Positions 1-9,888 of a DNA stretch of 42,855 nucleotides are shown in pieces; position 1 is the first letter of the stretch, and each line of letters opens with the position of its first letter. The DNA lies in the NCBI GenBank assembly GCA_022360315.1, contig JAKSDA010000082.1:1-42855 (forward strand), in the 5' to 3' direction. A program made the translations under genes and the position numbers. This DNA is from Pseudomonadota bacterium (GTDB lineage: Bacteria; Myxococcota_A; Polyangia; Haliangiales; Haliangiaceae). The notes beneath the pieces were generated by a model that searched no databases, was not told the origin of the DNA, and saw only the letters and a program-made list of their open reading frames with translations.

Positions 1-156
1 AGCGGTTCGCAGAGCGACCAGGCGCGCCGCCAGTGGGTGGGCGAGGAGTGGAGAATACTGGCTGTATTTGACCGACGAGCAAGCCCGCTGGCGGTGATGG
101 ATCGCCGCTCTGGCGACGCGGAGAGTTTTTGGACCGGCTCTAAGTGGGGCTGGTAA
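1..156 (+). CDS. 3' end of an unidentified protein (partial)
   Basis: An open frame runs from base 1 to a TAA at 154-156, giving 51 codons with no start in the window. The reading SGSQSDQARRQW followed by ILAVFDRR and the aromatic C-terminus SFWTGSKWGW looks like real coding sequence rather than a GC-rich shadow, but I do not recognise the family. Its last 17 bases overlap the end of the convergent kinase gene (stop at 140-142). Neighbouring sequence to the left would decide whether it belongs to a full gene. Confidence 0.5.
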   Translation, partial: SGSQSDQARRQWVGEEWRILAVFDRRASPLAVMDRRSGDAESFWTGSKWGW

Positions 157-3100
157 GACTGCTGTTGTTGTCGGTGGCCTCCTCGTGGTCCAACGGCGAG
201 AAAGCCAGTGCGCACCACGGCGGAGGGCCTTGCAAGGCGCGGACAAGAATGTTGGCGACGCGGTGGTGTCGCAGCCGGCGCGCAAAAGCGAGCAGCTGCC
301 GAATCTCGAATGCGAGCGCGGCGCGCCGCGACTCATCGCGACTCTGCCCGTATGCGGCGAGCACGCGCGACCATCGGATGAGGAACTGGCTCCACGGCAG
401 CGGCTCTACAGCGATGTACTGCTCCAGCCCATGGGTCAGGTGATCGACAGCTGTCCAGTCAGCAATATCGAGCGCGGCCTCGATCGCGTCGCGATAGAAC
501 CACAGATATGGCATCAGGTTGGACCGATTGCGCATCATGGCTTCGGCTTCTCTGGCGATCCGACGCTGCTCGTCGCGATCGTGCGTGACAGTTATGAATG
601 CGGTCAGGGCGAGCGGTCTCTCGGCCGCGAGACCGGGATGGCGTCGATAGATCTCGTCTGCTTTTTCGGCCAGCGAAAGGGCGCGCTCGGGTCGCCTCAA
701 CGTCATCTCGGCCTTGACCCGGAGGATCCAGTTCAAGGCCAGAAAACGCGGCGATCCGATTTGCTCGGCAAATTGGCTCATTTGCTCGAGGTGATGGAGG
801 AACGACTCAAACGCGCCCATATCCCAGCAAAGAGCGCCGAGCATGTGGTGGATGATCATGGTCATCCGCTTGTCGTTCTCGCCGGTTGCCAAGGCCAGCG
901 CATCGAGCTGGTTGCGCTTTGCGTCGGTGAACTCATTGCATATGTAACACATGACGCCATACATCTGGAGATGGATGGCCTCCCAGCGAGTCAGACCGTG
1001 TTTGCGGCTCAGGGCGATTCCCTGCCTTGCGTACTCGCGGGCCTGGATTCCCTGTCCCCGTGTTGTGTACGCATCGCACAGGCCGCTGAGCGCTTGCGCC
1101 TCGCGGGGCGGAGAGCCGAGCTGTCTGGCATAGTCGAGAACTCTCCGGTGCGAATTCATACAGCTCTCGCTGTCCCCGAGCACGTAATAGAGATTGCCGC
1201 GGAGTCCGTAGATCGTGGTCGCCTGATCCCACAGCTGATGGGCATCGGCAATGGGAATGGCCTCGTCGAGTACGGCGAGCGCTTCGTGGATATGATCGAG
1301 CGTACGCATGACCTGGGCTTTGCCGAAAAGCGCCTCGCAGCGCCGGAGCGCGTCGTCGGGCTCGACACACACGGTTGGAATCAGCGCGAGTACCTGGTCG
1401 TAAAAGTCGAGGGCGCGGGCTGATGCGAATTGCTCGGCCGCACTCGATGCAGCGCGCAGCAGATGAATGGCGGCGCGCTCTTCGTCCCCGGCTGCGTACC
1501 AGTGGCGAGCGCGCAGCGCATCGGACGCCTGGTCCCATTCGGTGAGAGTTTCGGCGAGGCGTCGATGGCGCATCCGGGCCCGGACTGCCGGGACTCGCGC
1601 AACGACAGCCTCACGGATCTTGTCGTGATAGATCTCGGTGTGGCTGTGCCCGCGGAGGCGAGACGAGCGGGCCAGTTGCGCACTGGTCAGCGATGCGATC
1701 AGTCGCCTGGCATCACTTCCGGTAACCGCCGCAGTGCGTGCCAGTATGAACTCGGGCAGCGGCTCCCCGGCCAGGGACAGAACTTCGACCAGATCGCGCT
1801 CGGGCCCGGTCAGTTGTTCGATCCGCTGCCACAGGATGTCTTCCAGTACGAGCTTGCATTCACCGGCTACCACCTGTGCTGCTGTTGAACCGAGACGGCT
1901 CAATTCGGCGATCAGCATTGGATGACCGTGGACCTCTTCTACCGCGATCTGGTGCAAGCGTTCCGCGACCCCGGGATCTGTCACCAATTCGGCGATCAGC
2001 TGGTTTTGCTCGCAGTCGCTCAATGGTCCAACGTCGATGATGCGACAGGGCAATTGCGACTGAAACGCCGTGATCGCGTCTTTGAGGCGGCAAGCTCGGT
2101 CTTCATCGTGCGGCGTCTCCGAGCGCATGGTCAGAATCACCAACATGCCGGGCGGGGCTGGCCAGCGCAAAAACTCGGCCATGAGCTCCAGGCTGTCCCG
2201 ATCGGCCCACTGAAAATCCTCGCTGCGCAGGATCAGCGGCCTTTCCCCGGCCAAAGAGGTCATAAGCTGGCGCAATGCCGCTACAGCCGAGCTGCGCACG
2301 TCGCCGGGGACAGAACTGGTCTGCCCGGCCGGGTTGTTGTCGAGCAGTTGCCCGAGCACCGGAAAGAGCTGCACCAGGGCATTAAAGTGTTCGGGAATCA
2401 GCGCCCTGCGTCGTTCATCCGGATGCATCGAGAGATGGCGGGCCAGCTCGTCGATGAGCTCGTCCAGGGCCTTGAACGAGATCTCCTCGCGTTCGTGAGA
2501 GCGTCCGGACAGGATCAGAGCATGGTTGTTTTCGGCGAGGAAGCGATCGACCAGGGTGGTCTTTCCGATCCCGGCCACCCCGCGCACGATGACACAAAAC
2601 GGTGTGTCACCGGAGCTGGTCTGTCGATATGCATCGCGCAGGGCCTCGAGCTCCGCGCCGCGGCCCACGAAATGATGCGACTCGCGGTCACGCGCAACGC
2701 TGATCACAGCATGCTTCCAATGAGACGTTCCCAGACGTTCGACGATTTGTGCAGCTGTGGGCCGCTGTCCGGGATCGCGGGATAGACACTGCAGACACAG
2801 AGTTTCGAGTGCGGCCGGAATTCCGGATGACAACGCGCTGGGCGGAATTGGGTCGACCGTGGATTTGACCCGGGCCAGGTTGGGAATCGTCCCGTAGAAG
2901 GGTCTACGGCCAGTAAGAGCCATATAGACCATGGTGCCAAATGCGTAGACATCCACAGCGGTGGTTATCGCCCGGTGAGTCAGCTGTTCGGGCGCCATGA
3001 ATAGCGGCGTGCCGGCGAGTGAATGCGCGTGGCGTCGTCGGCTCAGCTCCGTGATGATGCCAAAGTCCAGGAGCACCAGCCGACCGTCTTCGGTAACCAG

Positions 3101-3745
3101 TACATTCGAGGGCTTGAGGTCGCGGTGAACCACGTCCGCGGCGTGCAGCATGGCCAGCGCGCTGGCCAGCTGACCCAGGCAGTCGGTGAGGCGATCGAGA
3201 TCGACGAAGTCGCCGACAGCAACAAGCTCCGCTGGCGCATGGGGCAGGAAGGGTTGCGTGATGCCGCCATGTTCTGGTACATTCGTCTGAGTGTCTGGCG
3301 AAGAATAAGAGTCCGCAGAAGAAGTGAGAGTCGCGGCGGTAGCGGACTGATCCGAAATCGAATTCTCCCCGTCCTGGCCCGCTGCCGGGGAGGTCTGGGT
3401 CGCCACGGGGGAACCGGACCATTTCCGATCGGGCCGGTCGGAGCGAAGAATGTGACGCATAAAATCGGTGCCGCGGACCAATTCCATGGCCAAAAACCAC
3501 TGCCCGCTGTCGGTGAACAACTCGTAGAGACCGACCAGGTTGGGGTGGTTGAGCCGGTTGATAGCCCGAAATTCGCGCTTGAAGCGATAAATGGCCGAGG
3601 GCGCAACAGAGCGCAGTACCTTCAGGGCGACCGACATGTCACGGACATGATCATAGGCCTCGTACACCAGACCCATGCCACCCTCCCCGAGTTGACCGAC
3701 AACCTCGAATCTAGCCGCGAGCAGTTGAGGCATGGACCCGTACAT
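140..3745 (-). CDS. Ser/Thr protein kinase fused to AAA-type ATPase and TPR region
   Basis: This predicted cytosolic signalling protein phosphorylates Ser/Thr residues and carries a large nucleotide-binding regulatory half. With the ATG at 3745 it has 1201 residues. The kinase domain has the glycine loop GEGGMG (about 20-25), the catalytic-loop HRDLKPSN near 206, DFG and the APE-type MAPEQ. A Ser/Thr/Pro-rich insert of about 75 residues interrupts the kinase between the hinge and the catalytic loop. An ATPase module follows with Walker A GVAGIGKT near 390 and a Walker B-like segment ending FQWADRD. The C-terminal ~400 residues are helical TPR-like repeats rich in A, R and L. Kinase-ATPase-TPR fusions are typical of Myxococcota regulators, with a layout like the predicted-ATPase STAND proteins. 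An upstream GTG at 3823 would add 26 hydrophobic residues; ATGs at 3745 and 3733 fit the family better. It is monocistronic and the substrate is unknown. Confidence 0.9.
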   Translation of the reverse strand: MYGSMPQLLAARFEVVGQLGEGGMGLVYEAYDHVRDMSVALKVLRSVAPSAIYRFKREFRAINRLNHPNLVGLYELFTDSGQWFLAMELVRGTDFMRHILRSDRPDRKWSGSPVATQTSPAAGQDGENSISDQSATAATLTSSADSYSSPDTQTNVPEHGGITQPFLPHAPAELVAVGDFVDLDRLTDCLGQLASALAMLHAADVVHRDLKPSNVLVTEDGRLVLLDFGIITELSRRRHAHSLAGTPLFMAPEQLTHRAITTAVDVYAFGTMVYMALTGRRPFYGTIPNLARVKSTVDPIPPSALSSGIPAALETLCLQCLSRDPGQRPTAAQIVERLGTSHWKHAVISVARDRESHHFVGRGAELEALRDAYRQTSSGDTPFCVIVRGVAGIGKTTLVDRFLAENNHALILSGRSHEREEISFKALDELIDELARHLSMHPDERRRALIPEHFNALVQLFPVLGQLLDNNPAGQTSSVPGDVRSSAVAALRQLMTSLAGERPLILRSEDFQWADRDSLELMAEFLRWPAPPGMLVILTMRSETPHDEDRACRLKDAITAFQSQLPCRIIDVGPLSDCEQNQLIAELVTDPGVAERLHQIAVEEVHGHPMLIAELSRLGSTAAQVVAGECKLVLEDILWQRIEQLTGPERDLVEVLSLAGEPLPEFILARTAAVTGSDARRLIASLTSAQLARSSRLRGHSHTEIYHDKIREAVVARVPAVRARMRHRRLAETLTEWDQASDALRARHWYAAGDEERAAIHLLRAASSAAEQFASARALDFYDQVLALIPTVCVEPDDALRRCEALFGKAQVMRTLDHIHEALAVLDEAIPIADAHQLWDQATTIYGLRGNLYYVLGDSESCMNSHRRVLDYARQLGSPPREAQALSGLCDAYTTRGQGIQAREYARQGIALSRKHGLTRWEAIHLQMYGVMCYICNEFTDAKRNQLDALALATGENDKRMTMIIHHMLGALCWDMGAFESFLHHLEQMSQFAEQIGSPRFLALNWILRVKAEMTLRRPERALSLAEKADEIYRRHPGLAAERPLALTAFITVTHDRDEQRRIAREAEAMMRNRSNLMPYLWFYRDAIEAALDIADWTAVDHLTHGLEQYIAVEPLPWSQFLIRWSRVLAAYGQSRDESRRAALAFEIRQLLAFARRLRHHRVANILVRALQGPPPWCALAFSPLDHEEATDNNSSLTSPT

Positions 3746-4024
3746 GCGTTGCTGCCCGACCAACCAAAATAGCAAAGACCGAAGCAGATTGTCCTGGATT
3801 CGCGGATATCTGTGACCGAACACAAGCCAGCAGGCCGGTCACAACGGGGTCGCTCGATGCTCGTCGATTGGCGTCAGGTCGCCCGGGACAGACTGTCGTC
3901 AGAATGGCGAGCCCCGTACGGCCTGACATTGCTGCAATACAATGATGTTGCGTAGGAGGCATGACGATTGCGGAAAAATGGACAAGGAGCGAAAACCTCG
4001 CGGAGACCTCACCGAGATACCCGA

Positions 4025-4052
4025 CCTATACACTGTATTAACAAAGTATAGG
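4025..4052. promoter_or_regulatory. Inverted repeat in the gap upstream of the kinase gene
   Basis: A perfect 7-bp dyad, CCTATAC at 4025-4031 and GTATAGG at 4046-4052, is separated by 14 AT-rich bases. It lies about 280 bases before the chosen kinase start, in the 407-base gap between the kinase and the carboxypeptidase stop at 4153. The symmetry and spacing suit a dimeric regulator site, or a short hairpin downstream of the carboxypeptidase gene. The rest of the gap shows no convincing gene. Confidence 0.35.
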
Positions 4053-4152
4053 CGATGCTCACGGAAGCGCACAGGTAAGGAGTGTAAGCACAATTACAGG
4101 ACAGGCGCTCGAGCCGTGGCTTCAACCATCAGCTTTGGCGAACGGCGTCGGC

Positions 4153-5940
4153 CTAGTTTTCGGGCTCAGTACAGTCCATCTCCGCCGAGATATCGATGGT
4201 GTGGTCGATCCAGCCGGTCCGGCACGATCCGACGCGGACTCTGGCGCGTCCCTGGCCCCGTACCACGAATGAGAACCTGTGTGCCCCAGTATTGCCGCGG
4301 CTGGTCAGATAATAAAGAGCATCGGTTCCGTCGAACAGACCGCGGCCCCATCCATCGAGGTGGCCGATTTCGTGCAGGGCATCGCCCGGGTTGTCGAGCC
4401 GGCAACCGGTAGTGGTGCATTCGGCGAAGAGCGGTTCGCAAAAATCCAGGTTTCTGGCTGACGAGAGAACGTAGGTGGGCAGGTAACCGCGGTTTTCTAC
4501 CGTCACGGTGACTCGTGTGAGGTCGCCGGGCAGGCGATTTCTGGTCACCTGGCCGATGGTCAGGGCGGGGGCCAGCGATGCGACGCGCAGAAACGCGGCG
4601 CTTTGCTGGGAGCAGATTTCGGCGATTCGCTCGTTGGGCGGGTTCCACAGGCCGATTCGCGTATCGACTCCACCGATCTCCACGGCGCCGAGTTGCGGGT
4701 GGTCAAATGACTTCCAGGGCCGGATGACCCGCGATTTGTTTTGGTCGCGATCCCACTGCGCCAGCTGGATCAGCTCGTCGCGGGTGAGCTGGGTGTAGTG
4801 GTCGACAAAGCGCTTAAACGGACGCTTGATGCCGATCTGTCGGAACAGATCCCACAGCTCGACCACGTAGGCGACACAGCCGCGCTGGTGGTAGGCATAA
4901 TCGATCAGATCGCCGTGCAGCGGCTTGTCGGGTTCGTAGGTAAAATCCTCGAAGCCACTCACAGCCGGATAGCCGGTGAATTGCTCGTTCCACGCCCCAA
5001 TCTGGCGATACAGGGCCAGGTCGGCGCGGTCCATCTTGTTGTCGGGCTTGTCGCCGAGCGGGCGGATCATCACGCCGCCAAACGTGTGCAGATTGAGCCA
5101 AGCAAAGATATTGGGATGTCGCGAGGCAAACTCGACCACGGCGCGCGATTCGGGTTCACTGGTCGGAAAGGGACCGGCGCCGGCCTGTTCGTGGTCGGGA
5201 GCCCAAAACCAGGGAAAGTTGCGATTGAGGTCGGTCTGATTATCTGACAAGAACGACGGTGTGGGCACGGTGAAGCCGTCGAAGTTATCGATAAAGCCCT
5301 CGGGATAGACCTTGTAAAAGGGGCCCGAATCCTCGATTCGACGCAAGAGCATCAGATTGGGTATTTCGGTCGATTCGACAAATTCGCCGGTCGGGTCCTT
5401 TACCCGCATTTTGAGGACCGTACCATCACTGTTCACATCGGCGTTGCGCCAGCGCGGCAGATTGCGATTGGGGCGCTCGTCGCGCGGGCTGGACCGGACA
5501 TAACACCCGTTGCCCAGGATGCACTCGGCACCGTCGGGTGATATTCGCGGCATGACATAGAAGAGCACGTCACGCAGGCGTTCGAGCACGGGCCCGGCCA
5601 GCTCGCGTATTGCCTGGGATCCGCCGTCGATGGCGTCGAGGTGCACGCGCAGAGCGTCTTCGGCGATGGCGAGGGCGACACTCGAGCCACACAACTCGCT
5701 GGCGTGCATATTGGCGTCGATCCACACTGCCGGACGGATGCGGTGCGGTTCGGGACCGATGGTCAGGAGCCACAGCGGGCGGCCTCGCGACGATGTTCCG
5801 ATCGAGTCCACGCGAACCAGATCGGGGAACGCCTCGGCCCAGGCGTGTATCTGTTCAGTTATTGCATCGTGGTCGAGATAGTCGTGGCGAAACCCGCGGT
5901 CGAGACGGGCGAGAGTGGCGTGATGGTCGCTCGCTGGCAT
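4153..5940 (-). CDS. M14-family zinc carboxypeptidase
   Basis: This is a predicted metallo-carboxypeptidase that removes C-terminal residues using one zinc. With the start at 5940 it has 595 residues. The zinc-binding HxxE is seen as NMHASELCG (His79, Glu82). The third ligand is the histidine in LNLHTFGG, and the catalytic glutamate is probably that in VVELWDL. The peptidase domain covers about the first 400 residues. The remaining ~190 residues ([17 protein letters not shown] and on) read like a CARDB/Ig-type beta-sandwich of the kind that follows the peptidase in several secreted M14 enzymes. No clear signal peptide is visible from this start; ATG at 5979 or TTG at 6006 would add 13-22 residues without making one. 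It appears to be a single-gene unit on the same strand as the kinase, 330-400 bases upstream of it. Confidence 0.88.
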   Translation of the reverse strand: MPASDHHATLARLDRGFRHDYLDHDAITEQIHAWAEAFPDLVRVDSIGTSSRGRPLWLLTIGPEPHRIRPAVWIDANMHASELCGSSVALAIAEDALRVHLDAIDGGSQAIRELAGPVLERLRDVLFYVMPRISPDGAECILGNGCYVRSSPRDERPNRNLPRWRNADVNSDGTVLKMRVKDPTGEFVESTEIPNLMLLRRIEDSGPFYKVYPEGFIDNFDGFTVPTPSFLSDNQTDLNRNFPWFWAPDHEQAGAGPFPTSEPESRAVVEFASRHPNIFAWLNLHTFGGVMIRPLGDKPDNKMDRADLALYRQIGAWNEQFTGYPAVSGFEDFTYEPDKPLHGDLIDYAYHQRGCVAYVVELWDLFRQIGIKRPFKRFVDHYTQLTRDELIQLAQWDRDQNKSRVIRPWKSFDHPQLGAVEIGGVDTRIGLWNPPNERIAEICSQQSAAFLRVASLAPALTIGQVTRNRLPGDLTRVTVTVENRGYLPTYVLSSARNLDFCEPLFAECTTTGCRLDNPGDALHEIGHLDGWGRGLFDGTDALYYLTSRGNTGAHRFSFVVRGQGRARVRVGSCRTGWIDHTIDISAEMDCTEPEN

Positions 5941-6241
5941 AGCCGGCGAATGTACCTGGATCCACCCTGACCTGGCCATGCTGTTGGAAGGCCGAAGGGC
6001 TCCCAAAAAAACCCGGCTGATGATGGCAACTGTTCAGAACAAAATACGTTTTCGCGACAGCGTCGGCGATTTGCGGCGATCGCCCGGGCAATTGCCGGCG
6101 CTTTGGCAAAAATGGTCCACACTCGAATGGATGGGTGGATCACGTCACAGTCAAAAAGACCATCGCGTTTCGGTCTCATCGGCGCATCCGGCGGAGGGTA
6201 TAGAGCTCCCTCCTGCACGGGTTGTAAGGCCCGGGATTGTC

Positions 6242-6427
6242 ATGCCAAACTGGCGAGATCTCAGGGTTCGCTACAGGGTGACCAGGACGTTTGGCCGGGT
6301 TTTGCGGCCCCTTTTGCCGCTTTTGCGTGCCGCGGCCGTGTACTTCGTGGGTTTTTTTCCGCTCTGGGCAGCGCTGGGGCTGGCCACCGCGCTTCTGTGG
6401 ATTGCCGGGTTGCGCAGCAGTCCGTAG
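6242..6427 (+). CDS. Possible small membrane protein
   Basis: A 61-codon frame starts MPNWRDLRVRYRV, with an arginine-rich N-terminus, followed by one hydrophobic stretch (VYFVGFFPLWAALGLATALL) and a short polar end. About three quarters of its third codon positions are G or C, which supports coding use. No good ribosome binding site is seen before the ATG. An antisense basic frame covers the same bases, so this call is weak. The flanking gap (5941-6534) shows nothing else that I can support. Confidence 0.35.
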   Translation: MPNWRDLRVRYRVTRTFGRVLRPLLPLLRAAAVYFVGFFPLWAALGLATALLWIAGLRSSP

Positions 6428-6534
6428 CGCCTTTCGAGGAATCTGCCCCTGGCCACAACGATGCCCGGTGTCAGACCAAAAGACCTGCCCGCAAACGTAG
6501 TCACTGCGCTGGCCGACGAGATACCGTACGCTCA

Positions 6535-7710
6535 ATGTCTACCTGGGTCATCCTCGGTTGCGGTTACATTGGAACCCGGCTGGTCAGAGCCCTTCTGGCC
6601 GACGGCGAACCTGTCCTGGCCTGCGGGCGCAACAAGGAGCACATCGCCGAGCTCGAGAGGGCCGGTGCCGATGCCTATTTTTTCGATGCGGCGAGGTCTC
6701 GGGCATTCACCTACGCGATGAGCAGTTTGCGCTCGCCTATCGCGGTCTATTTGCTGCCGCCTCTGCCGGGTTTTCCCGGTGGAGAGATCGTCAGCCGGGC
6801 CACAGCTGCGGCACTGGCCTCGGGGGCCAATCGCTTCATCTATCTCAGTTCGACTGCGGTGTACGGCGAGGGTCGCGACGGCGAAACCGTCGATGAAGAG
6901 AGTCAGATTGCGTTATCGGATCCCGATGCCCGGCCCTATCTCAGCGCTGAAGGCGCGATCGAAAATGCCCGCGCCAATGGCCTGGACGCGGTGATTCTCA
7001 GGCTCTCGCCGGTGTACGGTCCGAATCGCGGCGTGCGCGAGCGCCTGCTCGGCGGCACCTACCGAATTCTCGACCAGGGCCAGCATGTGTATTCGCGCAT
7101 CCACGTCGACGACGTGGTCGGCATCATTCGGGCTGTGGTGGCCAGGGCACCGGTCAACGCGACCTATTGCCTGGCCGACGACCGGCCGTGTCCGCAAAAA
7201 GAGTACGCCGAGTGGTTGAGCGAACATCTCGAGACCAAGCCGCCGACGTCGGTCCCATCCCTGGCTCCGGGCATGCCGCGGCGTCGGGTTCGCAATCGTG
7301 CGGTGTCCAATGCCAGACTCAAGCGCGAGCTCGAATACGCCTTTCGCTATCCGACGTATCGCGAGGGAGAACTGGCCATCGACCGCGAACTCGGAGTCGA
7401 GGGAAAGGCGGTCGAGCAGCCTCCGCTGGTCATCCACAAACTCGGCGAGCCGGACAAACCGGCGCAGAAAACCGGCTTTCGACGCCTCACTGTGATGCGC
7501 ACAGAACTGTCACCGGGCAGCGAAGAGCGAATCTCGAGTGCCGGAGAAACCATGCTCTACCTCGCCAGCGGCGAGCTGGTCGCATCGCACGGTGAGAAGA
7601 CTCACTCCGTGACCGCCGGCGACCTAGTCGAGGTACCCAGGCTCGGACTGCACGTCAAGGCGGCCAGCGAAGCCCCGGCGAGTTTATTGATCATAAGTTC
7701 GCCACGCTAA
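6535..7710 (+). CDS. SDR-family NAD(P)-dependent epimerase/dehydratase-like protein with C-terminal cupin-like domain
   Basis: The start is the ATG at 6535 (MSTWVILGCGYIG), which puts the Rossmann motif GCGYIG at residues 8-13; upstream in-frame sequence is not needed. The 391-residue protein resembles atypical SDRs of the YeeZ type. It has the dinucleotide motif, a YLSSTAVYGE segment, and SPVYGPNRG for substrate-side binding. The usual YxxxK catalytic pair is not obvious: the equivalent region reads PYLSAEGAIE, lacking the lysine, as in some atypical SDRs. From about residue 310 the sequence changes to a cupin-like double-stranded beta-helix segment (LTVMRTELSPGSEERISS, then TMLYLASGELVAS and TAGDLVEVP). 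The substrate is unknown. It is followed by a strong hairpin at 7711-7738, so it probably forms its own transcription unit. Confidence 0.75.
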   Translation: MSTWVILGCGYIGTRLVRALLADGEPVLACGRNKEHIAELERAGADAYFFDAARSRAFTYAMSSLRSPIAVYLLPPLPGFPGGEIVSRATAAALASGANRFIYLSSTAVYGEGRDGETVDEESQIALSDPDARPYLSAEGAIENARANGLDAVILRLSPVYGPNRGVRERLLGGTYRILDQGQHVYSRIHVDDVVGIIRAVVARAPVNATYCLADDRPCPQKEYAEWLSEHLETKPPTSVPSLAPGMPRRRVRNRAVSNARLKRELEYAFRYPTYREGELAIDRELGVEGKAVEQPPLVIHKLGEPDKPAQKTGFRRLTVMRTELSPGSEERISSAGETMLYLASGELVASHGEKTHSVTAGDLVEVPRLGLHVKAASEAPASLLIISSPR

Positions 7711-7738
7711 CAGCGTTCGGGAAAAATCCCGAATGCTG
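7711..7738 (+). terminator. Hairpin directly after the SDR-cupin gene
   Basis: The arms 7711-7722 and 7727-7738 pair over 12 bp (one G-T pair) around the loop AAAA, beginning right after the TAA of the SDR gene. No T tract follows, so it may be a factor-dependent terminator or a 3'-end stabiliser. The next 320 bases to the kinase-like gene contain a second dyad (7871-7892) but no gene I can support. Confidence 0.55.
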
Positions 7739-7870
7739 CTAGCCAGCCGATCGGTGTCGGCCGGACGTCCCGGCAGGACAAGCGAAGCGGAGTTGACGGG
7801 GAGCGGAGAGGCCGGCCCTGCGATCGGAGCATCGGTCATCTCTGGCTCTGGCGGTATAACTACACTGGGT

Positions 7871-7892
7871 CACATTGGAAGGAATCAATGTG
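7871..7892. promoter_or_regulatory. Inverted repeat in the leader of the UbiB-like gene
   Basis: CACATTG (7871-7877) and CAATGTG (7886-7892) form a perfect 7-bp dyad with an 8-base spacer. It lies about 170 bases upstream of the UbiB-like start, just after a TATAACT box at about 7855-7861. It may be an operator or a leader hairpin. Confidence 0.3.
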
Positions 7893-8062
7893 TCCGTGCG
7901 CGGCCCGACCGCTTTCCGTTCGGGTTATCATGTTTGGGCAAAGCCCCGGACGGCCGGACTCCCGGACGGCTCGGCTGTTGGCCTCGTAACAGAAACACCT
8001 TGTTTGATCCACAACCAATGTGTTTCTTTGTAGAGGCAGGTGTAGAGACCACGGAAAAACCA

Positions 8063-9442
8063 ATGTTCTTGTATCTATTGCTCGCTGCCGCTGCTCTCGT
8101 GATAGCCACTTCGCTGGTTTTGCCGACGTGGCGGCGTATGTGGGTATTCCACCTGACTGCTGCCAGGTATGTGATTCTCTGGATCGGCGGACGTTTGGGT
8201 TTGCGCAGACTGTGGTTTGCCCTCTGTCGACGGCGTTACAACGAGCTCACAGCGCCGCGAGCCATGCGTCTCTTCTGCGAGGACATGGGGCCGACCTTCA
8301 TCAAATTCGGCCAGATCGTGGCATCGTCGGCCGGCATGTTTCCCGAGCGTTATACAGTTGAGTTCAGGAAATGTCTCGACCGGGTCCGGCCGTTTCCATT
8401 CGCCCAGGTGGTCGACATCATCGAGAACAGCATGGGCGCCGACCGCGCGGCTCAGCTGGTCGATATCGACCCCCAACCACTGGCCAGTGCATCCATCGCC
8501 CAGGTTCACACGGCCAGGCTGCACGACGGCACCGAGGTGGTAATCAAGGTTCAGCGACCTGGCATCGAAGAGCGGATTGCAGCCGACATGCGTATCATGC
8601 ACGCGATCGCCCGCATTGCCGCCGGGCTTTTTCGCGACGCCGAGCTGGCCAATCCGGTGGCCATTGTCGACGACTTTGCGGTCACACTGGGCGAGGAACT
8701 GGATTTTCGCAAGGAAGCGCAGAACCTCGATCATTTTAACGAGATCATGGCCGAGCTCGGTCACAACAACATTCGGGCACCGGTACCGCAGTGGCAGCAT
8801 ACCAGCCGGCAGGTTCTGGTCATGGAGCGATTCTTCGGCACGCGCGTGGACAATGCCGAAGAGATCCAGGCCCGGGGTGTAAACGCCGAAGCTGCTCTGG
8901 TGAGCGGAATGCGGGCCTGGTTTCAGTGCGTGGTGCACTACGGCTTTTTTCACGGCGATGTCCATGCCGGCAATCTCATGCTGCTCGACGATGGTGACAT
9001 TGGTTTTTTGGACTTCGGCATTGTCGGGCGCTTTACCGATCGGGAGCGCTGGCTGGTCATCGATTATCTCATCGCGTTTGCCAGTGGCAATTACCATAAA
9101 CTCGCCGAGGTGATCACCGAGATGGGCGGTGTGCCCGACAACCTGGATATGGACAGCTTTGTCGCCGATCTCAAAAAGACCTACAGTCCGCTTTTGAGCC
9201 TGTCGTTTGGCGAGATCAACTATGCCGATTTTTTGCCCGAAATCCATCGTACAGCGGCCAAGCACCGCATGGTCATGCCCAAGGAGTTCGTGCTCATCAC
9301 CAAGCAGATGCTCTACTTCGACCGCTACGCCAAGCTTCTGGCCCCCAGTCTCAACGTGTTCACCGACCCCCGTCTGATCGTCAGCTTGATGGCTGATGTC
9401 CAGAAGGCGCGCGCCGCGATGAATAGCGCTCCCGGCGAGTGA
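8063..9442 (+). CDS. ABC1/UbiB-family atypical kinase
   Basis: This protein belongs to the ABC1/ADCK/UbiB kinase-like family, whose bacterial members support ubiquinone or other isoprenoid lipid metabolism at the membrane. The start at 8063 gives 459 residues, beginning with one hydrophobic segment (LYLLLAAAALVIATSLVL). Family signatures visible are FIKFGQ, the alanine-rich loop (LASASIAQVH) that replaces the glycine loop, VIKVQRPG with the catalytic lysine, HGDVHAGN and DFGIVGRF. It ends soon after the kinase lobe and lacks the C-terminal pair of membrane helices of E. coli UbiB. An earlier ATG at 8018 adds 15 residues and has no better ribosome binding site. No ubiquinone genes are nearby, so the lipid substrate cannot be named. 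Confidence 0.88.
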   Translation: MFLYLLLAAAALVIATSLVLPTWRRMWVFHLTAARYVILWIGGRLGLRRLWFALCRRRYNELTAPRAMRLFCEDMGPTFIKFGQIVASSAGMFPERYTVEFRKCLDRVRPFPFAQVVDIIENSMGADRAAQLVDIDPQPLASASIAQVHTARLHDGTEVVIKVQRPGIEERIAADMRIMHAIARIAAGLFRDAELANPVAIVDDFAVTLGEELDFRKEAQNLDHFNEIMAELGHNNIRAPVPQWQHTSRQVLVMERFFGTRVDNAEEIQARGVNAEAALVSGMRAWFQCVVHYGFFHGDVHAGNLMLLDDGDIGFLDFGIVGRFTDRERWLVIDYLIAFASGNYHKLAEVITEMGGVPDNLDMDSFVADLKKTYSPLLSLSFGEINYADFLPEIHRTAAKHRMVMPKEFVLITKQMLYFDRYAKLLAPSLNVFTDPRLIVSLMADVQKARAAMNSAPGE

Positions 9443-9626
9443 GCGGGCCGGGAGCAGTTGGCCGCAATCGTGAGCGGAGCGGCACCGGTGCAAACAACAG
9501 CTTCGCAAGCGTAAGAAGGGATTGTTGAGAAGCAATTCGCACTCCGAAGAATCCCCGACGCCCGAATGTTAATTTTGTCGCTCGCTGATGCGACGAAAAG
9601 CAACTCCGTGAGCGAGAGAGCCATCG

Positions 9627-9867
9627 TTGCAGTCAATTCGTCCGGACCGCGACACAGAAGGGCTTTCTTCTCAGCAAGCAAACGTGAATACCGTCCCCGA
9701 ACTCGGGTTCTATGGACTTTTGAGCTTTTTGTCGAGATCTCCTCACCTCGCCGAAGGCCAGTTTCGGCTATCTCTACCTGTCGGCGTGGATGGATCGCGA
9801 CGTCGATGTCAGCGACCAAATCGCCAGACTCCAGCAGAGATTTGGCCCAGCGATCTGGTTTGGATAG
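9627..9867 (+). pseudogene. Possible frameshifted gene remnant
   Basis: Two overlapping + frames each give protein-like stretches. The first reads NTVPELGFYGLLSFLSRSPHL and stays open to 9962. The other, open between the TGA at 9721 and the TAG at 9865, reads SFGYLYLSAWMDRDVDVSDQ then IARLQQRFGPAIWFG. Joining them needs one frameshift near 9760-9775. The second stretch has GC-rich third positions. No family is recognised. This could be a decayed gene in the island between the UbiB-like and AsnB-like genes. Confidence 0.25.
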
Positions 9868-9888
9868 CGACCAAACGCAATAACCGGG

